Source: Sipunculus nudus (Eukaryota; Annelida; Sipuncula; Golfingiida; Sipunculidae). Taken from it: DNA of 64,000 bases. Below, one piece after another: positions 60,255 to 64,000 of the stretch (positions are counted from its first letter, which is position 1; the number at the start of each line of letters is the position of its first letter). The position numbers and the translations under genes were made by a program. The notes below the pieces were generated by a model. That model did no database searches. It was not told the origin of the DNA and saw only the letters and a program-made list of their open reading frames with translations. The stretch lies in NCBI GenBank assembly GCA_026874595.1, contig CM049321.1:14713479-14777478 (forward strand), in the 5' to 3' direction.

Positions 60255-62070
60255 TTTAGCGACCCTGTGAGCTTATGCGATGGTGTGGCGTCGTCCGGCG
60301 TCCGTCGTCTGTACGTTAACCTATACTATCTTGAAAACGGCAAGAATTAGCATCATCAAATTTTATGCATAAAATTAGTCATCTAAAAAACTCTATCAGA
60401 TTTAGCTTATTTTTTGGCTAACTGCATTTTCTTAGATTTTATAGGGAAAAAGCTAAAAAAGCTTAAAAAAAATCTTCTCCGCCGAATCTGTTCAGCCAAA
60501 TTGTCCAATATTTTACAGAAATGATTTCTGGAACAATCCCTCTCAAGTTTGTTCGAATGGTTTAAGTTCGGTGATTTTTGGCCGAGTTACAGGAGGTTGA
60601 ACTTAGTCATCTGTCCAAAAAAGCATACTAAAATTACAATCTCAGAAATGGCTTGAGCTATCATCACCAAATTTTATGTCAATGTTGGTCACATGAGTCA
60701 TATCTGAAATCGAGGTATTGGTGGCGCCACCTGCATCGGCCTTTTTTGTACGAGGGTCATCAGTGCCCGTATCAAACTGAAGTCTACAAATAACTTCTTC
60801 TCTGAAACGATATGGCCAAATTGTTTAATATCGCACAGAAATGATCCTAGGGTAGTGCTTTCTGAAGTTTGTTCAAATGGTCTCAGTTCAGTGACTTTTG
60901 GCTAAGTTATGGGAAGCTGAATTTAGTCATATGACATAGCAGCCCATTTTAGCTAAGTGGCTAAAAAAATCTTCTTCTCAAAAACCACTGGGCCAAATTC
61001 TTAAATCTCACACATTAATTATCCTTAGATGTTGATAATTCAAGTTTGTTCAAATGGTCTCAGTTCAGTGACTTTTGGCTAAGTTATGGGAAGCTGAATT
61101 TAGTCATATGCCGTAACAGCCCATTTTAGCTAAGTGGCTACAAAAATCTTCTTCTCAAAAACCACTGGGCCAAATTTTCAAATCTCACACATTAATTATT
61201 ATTAGATGTTGATAATTCAAGTTTGTTCAAATGGTCTCAGTTCAGTGACTTTTGGCTGAGTTATGGGAAGCTGAATTTAGTCATATACCATAACAGCCCA
61301 TTTTAGCTAAGTGGCTACAAAAATCTTCTTCTCAAAAACCACTAGGCCAAATTCTTAAATCTCACACATTAATTATCCTTAGATGTTGATAATTCAAGTT
61401 TGGTCAAATGGTTTTGGTTCAATGATTTTTTGCTGAATTATGGGAAGCTGAACTTTGCCATTTTGCTGTATTTTCCCATATGAGTTATAAACCTACAAAA
61501 CGTTTTTTGACTGATGATACTGAGGCCAGTTTGTTTAATATTTTGCAATAATAATTCCCTGAATAATTCTTATAATAATTGTCTTTTATGGTTCCAAAGA
61601 ATGAATTTTGGCTGATTTATAAAGATTGAATTGAGTCATTTTACCATACATGTTAGCTGTGTGAAGCAGATACATCTAGCCTAGCACCAGTTTATCAGCA
61701 TCCATTACATCATGCCTCTAGACATTTAGATTTCAGGTTATCTATGGAAAATATTGACAAGAATGTTTTTTAAAAGCTTTTAAAAATGTAGATTTATGAT
61801 ATTAGATATTATCTGTACACTAACTCATAATTTCTCAGGAATAGCAGGTGCTACCATCCCCAAATTTTATGCAATTATCTGTCACAAAATAAATGTTGAT
61901 GGATTCAGCTTATTTTTGCTATCTGTATTTACTTAGATTTTACAGGGAAAAAGCTGAAAAAAAACTTTAAAAGTCTTATTCTGCTAAACGGTCAGAAATT
62001 TACAGAAATGATCCCAGAGGCGAGCCCTCTCAAGTTTGTTCAAATGGTTTGTATTTGATAAATTTTAGCA
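60255..62070. repeat. Dispersed repeat with a 177-bp tandem core
   Basis: Starts TAGCGACCCTGTGAGCTTATG then GTGTGGCGTC. GCTAAGTTATGGGAAGCTGA or a close variant recurs at 60901, 61078, 61255 and 61432, exactly 177 bp apart, with older units on both sides. One GGTGGCGCCACC box lies at about 60721. It is the inverse of the 15640-16320 repeat. Confidence 0.8.
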
Positions 62071-62089
62071 GAGTTACATAACAGGCCAA

Positions 62090-62570
62090 GATTGTGTATG
62101 TTTCTTGAATAGGTTGAGAAACTGCCAACTGTTTCAGATTTGGCAACAGATCAAGAGTTCATTCAGTGCAGCCAAATATAGGTCAACAGTTCAATCAGTG
62201 CAGCCAAGCACAAGGCATGTGATCATCTCATGGGTGTCATGTGAGCACCTCATGGGCAGCATGTGATCATCACATGGGTAGCATGTGATCACATCATGAG
62301 TATCATGTGATCACCACATGGGTGTCATGCCCCTTAGGGCTGCATATGGAGCCAATCTGTGAGCTTATGCAATTGTGTGGCTACTATTTCAGATTTGGCA
62401 ACAGGCAAAAGGTCAGTCTGGATTTATTTATAGCTTTGGCAGACTGCCAACTGTGTCAGACTATGCAACAGGTCAAGAATTCACTCAGTGCAGCCAGGTA
62501 CAGGTCAGAAGTTCACTCAGTCTACCCAGGTGCAGGTCAAGAGTTCACTCAGTGCAGTAGCCTGAGCCAG
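62090..62570. repeat. GTTCACTCAGTGCAG short tandem units
   Basis: CAAGAGTTCA(C/T)TCAGTGCAG recurs at about 62152, 62188, 62475, 62507 and 62540, spaced roughly 32 bp in the second cluster. Inverse copy of 13861-14145. Frames here are repeat readings. Confidence 0.7.
62216..62330. repeat. 22-bp minisatellite (CATGTGATCACCACATGGGT)
   Basis: About five units of CATGTGATCA(C/T)(C)(A/T)CATGGGT, each near-palindromic around TGATCA. Confidence 0.75.
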
Positions 62571-63379
62571 TAATTTGTCACAGTACACTCGGGGCAACAG
62601 CCTTTCTCACCTAAGCCTGGTCAGCCCCATGCATCAGACTCAAGGTAAGTTTGATGTATTGGCCTGTTATTCTGACCTGTCTATGTGCCTTTAATGGCTT
62701 TCTCGTTCACAAGACAGGTGTTGCCATCTGCAATGACTTTTGCAAAGTGTATGTGCCTGCTTAATTCTACGGAGGAATTTGATATATCAGCCTGAAATTG
62801 GGCATATTTATACATGTCAAATAGCTTTGTTGTATATAAGTCTGGTGGTGCTACCTACAATAATTTTTGTTTTGTGTGCACCCATGTGAGAATTTCAGCA
62901 GTGATGTTTGTGTATTGTTTCTTGTTCAGATGTTTAGTACTTGCATTGTTCATATATATGAAAAGTAGTGGTTCAGCATTGAAACGTTATACCTGGTGTA
63001 CATATCCATATGCACAGGTTCGCATTAGGCCTGTAGGCCTTGTTTATGGAGTTAGGCTGTTTTATATTGTATATCGCCCTGTCAATATTAATTCAGACGA
63101 AAAATCTCTAGCTATAGACATATAATTCTAACGAGGTACATGAAGCGCGAGAAGCGCAAATATTGCCACAGTTTTCGCCACCTGGCAAACATTTCCACAG
63201 AAACGGAAACGCAATTTTCAATCTTTTTTAGAATCAACAAGAACCAGTATTGCAATTCTTTATTGAATTTTCCCCATCACCCACCTGTTATAAATAATGT
63301 ACGTACCCTTGACATTTACCGCTTGCCCTGATCACTTCCTTATGCAAATGTTTACAGATGCATGCATATGTTCAGTTGG
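62571..63379. other. No gene seen
   Basis: Frames at 62814-63125 and 63140-63331 lack recognisable domains. Confidence 0.4.
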
Positions 63380-63720
63380 CCCACGTGTGAAATCCCTTCA
63401 TATGTGAAGGACTCTTTCTGCTACTTGCCGATTTACAGCAGGTTACGATCTCTACCGTCCTACACATCAATGGATAGAAAAGTCTGCTCCAATCTCAATG
63501 GTTTTGTATAGCCTTCATTTGCTTCAACTTTAACAATACAAAATCCACAATCATCTGGTTACTTTTTGCTCATTCAAACCAGGTTGTACGCTAAGACTTT
63601 CCCCAAGTCAACGATATATGCAGCACCTAGACTATGGGGCCCTCTTCAAAAGGAAATTCGGAACTCTTCTTGTTGAATAAATTTTAAAATTCACCGTAGG
63701 ACTTTCGGTCTCTAAAACAC
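63380..63720 (+). pseudogene. LINE 3' coding relic
   Basis: Reads EIPSYVKDSFCYLPIYSRLR in one frame and, after a shift, SGYFLLIQTRLYAKTFPKST then IYAAPRLWGPLQKEIRNSS. The A-P-R-L-W-x-x-L-x-x-E-I-R block and the R-L-R-S-style segment are the usual C-terminus of CR1/Jockey-type LINEs. A stop follows, then a weak FK...T.L remnant. Beyond 63720 AT-rich tail sequence includes GCAAAGCGCTTTTCA. Confidence 0.7.
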
Positions 63721-64000
63721 CTATTAGTGAAAAAGTAAAATCAATGGTCATCATTTTTATTTTTATATTTTTTTATATCTTGCATTTTTAATACAACGTA
63801 TCATATTTGTACATTCATCTTGCCATCAATTTTATTTATACCTATGTGTTCTTAGTTTTAATTTTATCATGTTCTTTTAACGTTGTGATTTTACCTGAAT
63901 TTATTGCAAAGCGCTTTTCATAGCAACAACTTCCGTACTAGCGGTTTATGAAGGAAACAGTGATTGCTCATCATTTGCAAGAGTGCTAGACAATGCTACC

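Overview
This is AT-rich eukaryotic DNA and reads as intergenic and intronic sequence from a marine invertebrate, most likely a bivalve mollusc. The evidence is the dense mix of dispersed repeats, including the ends ACAAGGGACCCATGGGTCAC, the ...CAGCTGACTATAAGTCATCTG... type next to GTCCGTC runs, and boxes of GGTGGCGCCACC. I remember repeats of this style from bivalve genomes, so the placement is inference. There are no bacterial genes, operons or CRISPR arrays.

The only clear host genes are three loci of one C2H2 zinc-finger family. They are ZNF-A (minus strand, 5162-6628, 488 aa, 12 intact fingers), ZNF-B (plus strand, 36342-37439, 365 aa, 9 fingers) and ZNF-C (minus strand, about 50210-51361), a broken copy with an early TAG and three one-base frameshifts. 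All three begin with Met-Asp-Ser and have a splice acceptor 13-30 nt before the ATG. Each therefore looks like a last coding exon that carries the whole reading frame. Finger arrays at these loci are decaying: ZNF-B and ZNF-C both end where the Gly codon of a TGEKP linker has become TGA, and finger relics lie beyond.

Most of the rest is mobile DNA, and several insertions can be proved inside the window because the target is itself a repeat with intact copies elsewhere. By region: 475-4908, a young LTR retrotransposon with no visible pol, inserted in a 46-bp minisatellite behind ZNF-A. 7316-9971, a terminal-inverted-repeat (TIR) element holding a 656-bp foldback element (8053-8708). 10393-16320, elements with TATCCCC ends and degenerate satellites. 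17192-19383, a TA-flanked TIR element inside a dispersed repeat. 20800-24770, dispersed repeats with a Harbinger-like MITE and a decayed transposase-type gene bounded by GGTTACGGAATGA motifs. 24917-27540, a 29-bp minisatellite, a tRNA-like SINE head, GC hairpins and a cluster of ACCGTTACC motifs. 29155-30570, a second MITE and a satellite-bearing composite element. 31440-36300, dispersed repeats. 36312-37991, ZNF-B and its fossil fingers. 38395-39800, a repeat head and a CpG-rich segment. 42728-44614, the second composite satellite element. 46600-49070, a repeat split by a truncated LINE. 50115-51376, ZNF-C. 52007-52464, an hAT-like MITE. 54111-55347, a snap-back element. 57077-57476, a tRNA-headed SINE. 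60255-62570, satellite repeats. 63380-63720, a LINE relic.

The genes do not form a pathway. The plausible biology is a lineage-specific zinc-finger family expanding and decaying next to many transposable elements, a setting in which such proteins often act as DNA-binding repressors. That role is family-level inference; nothing in the window proves it.
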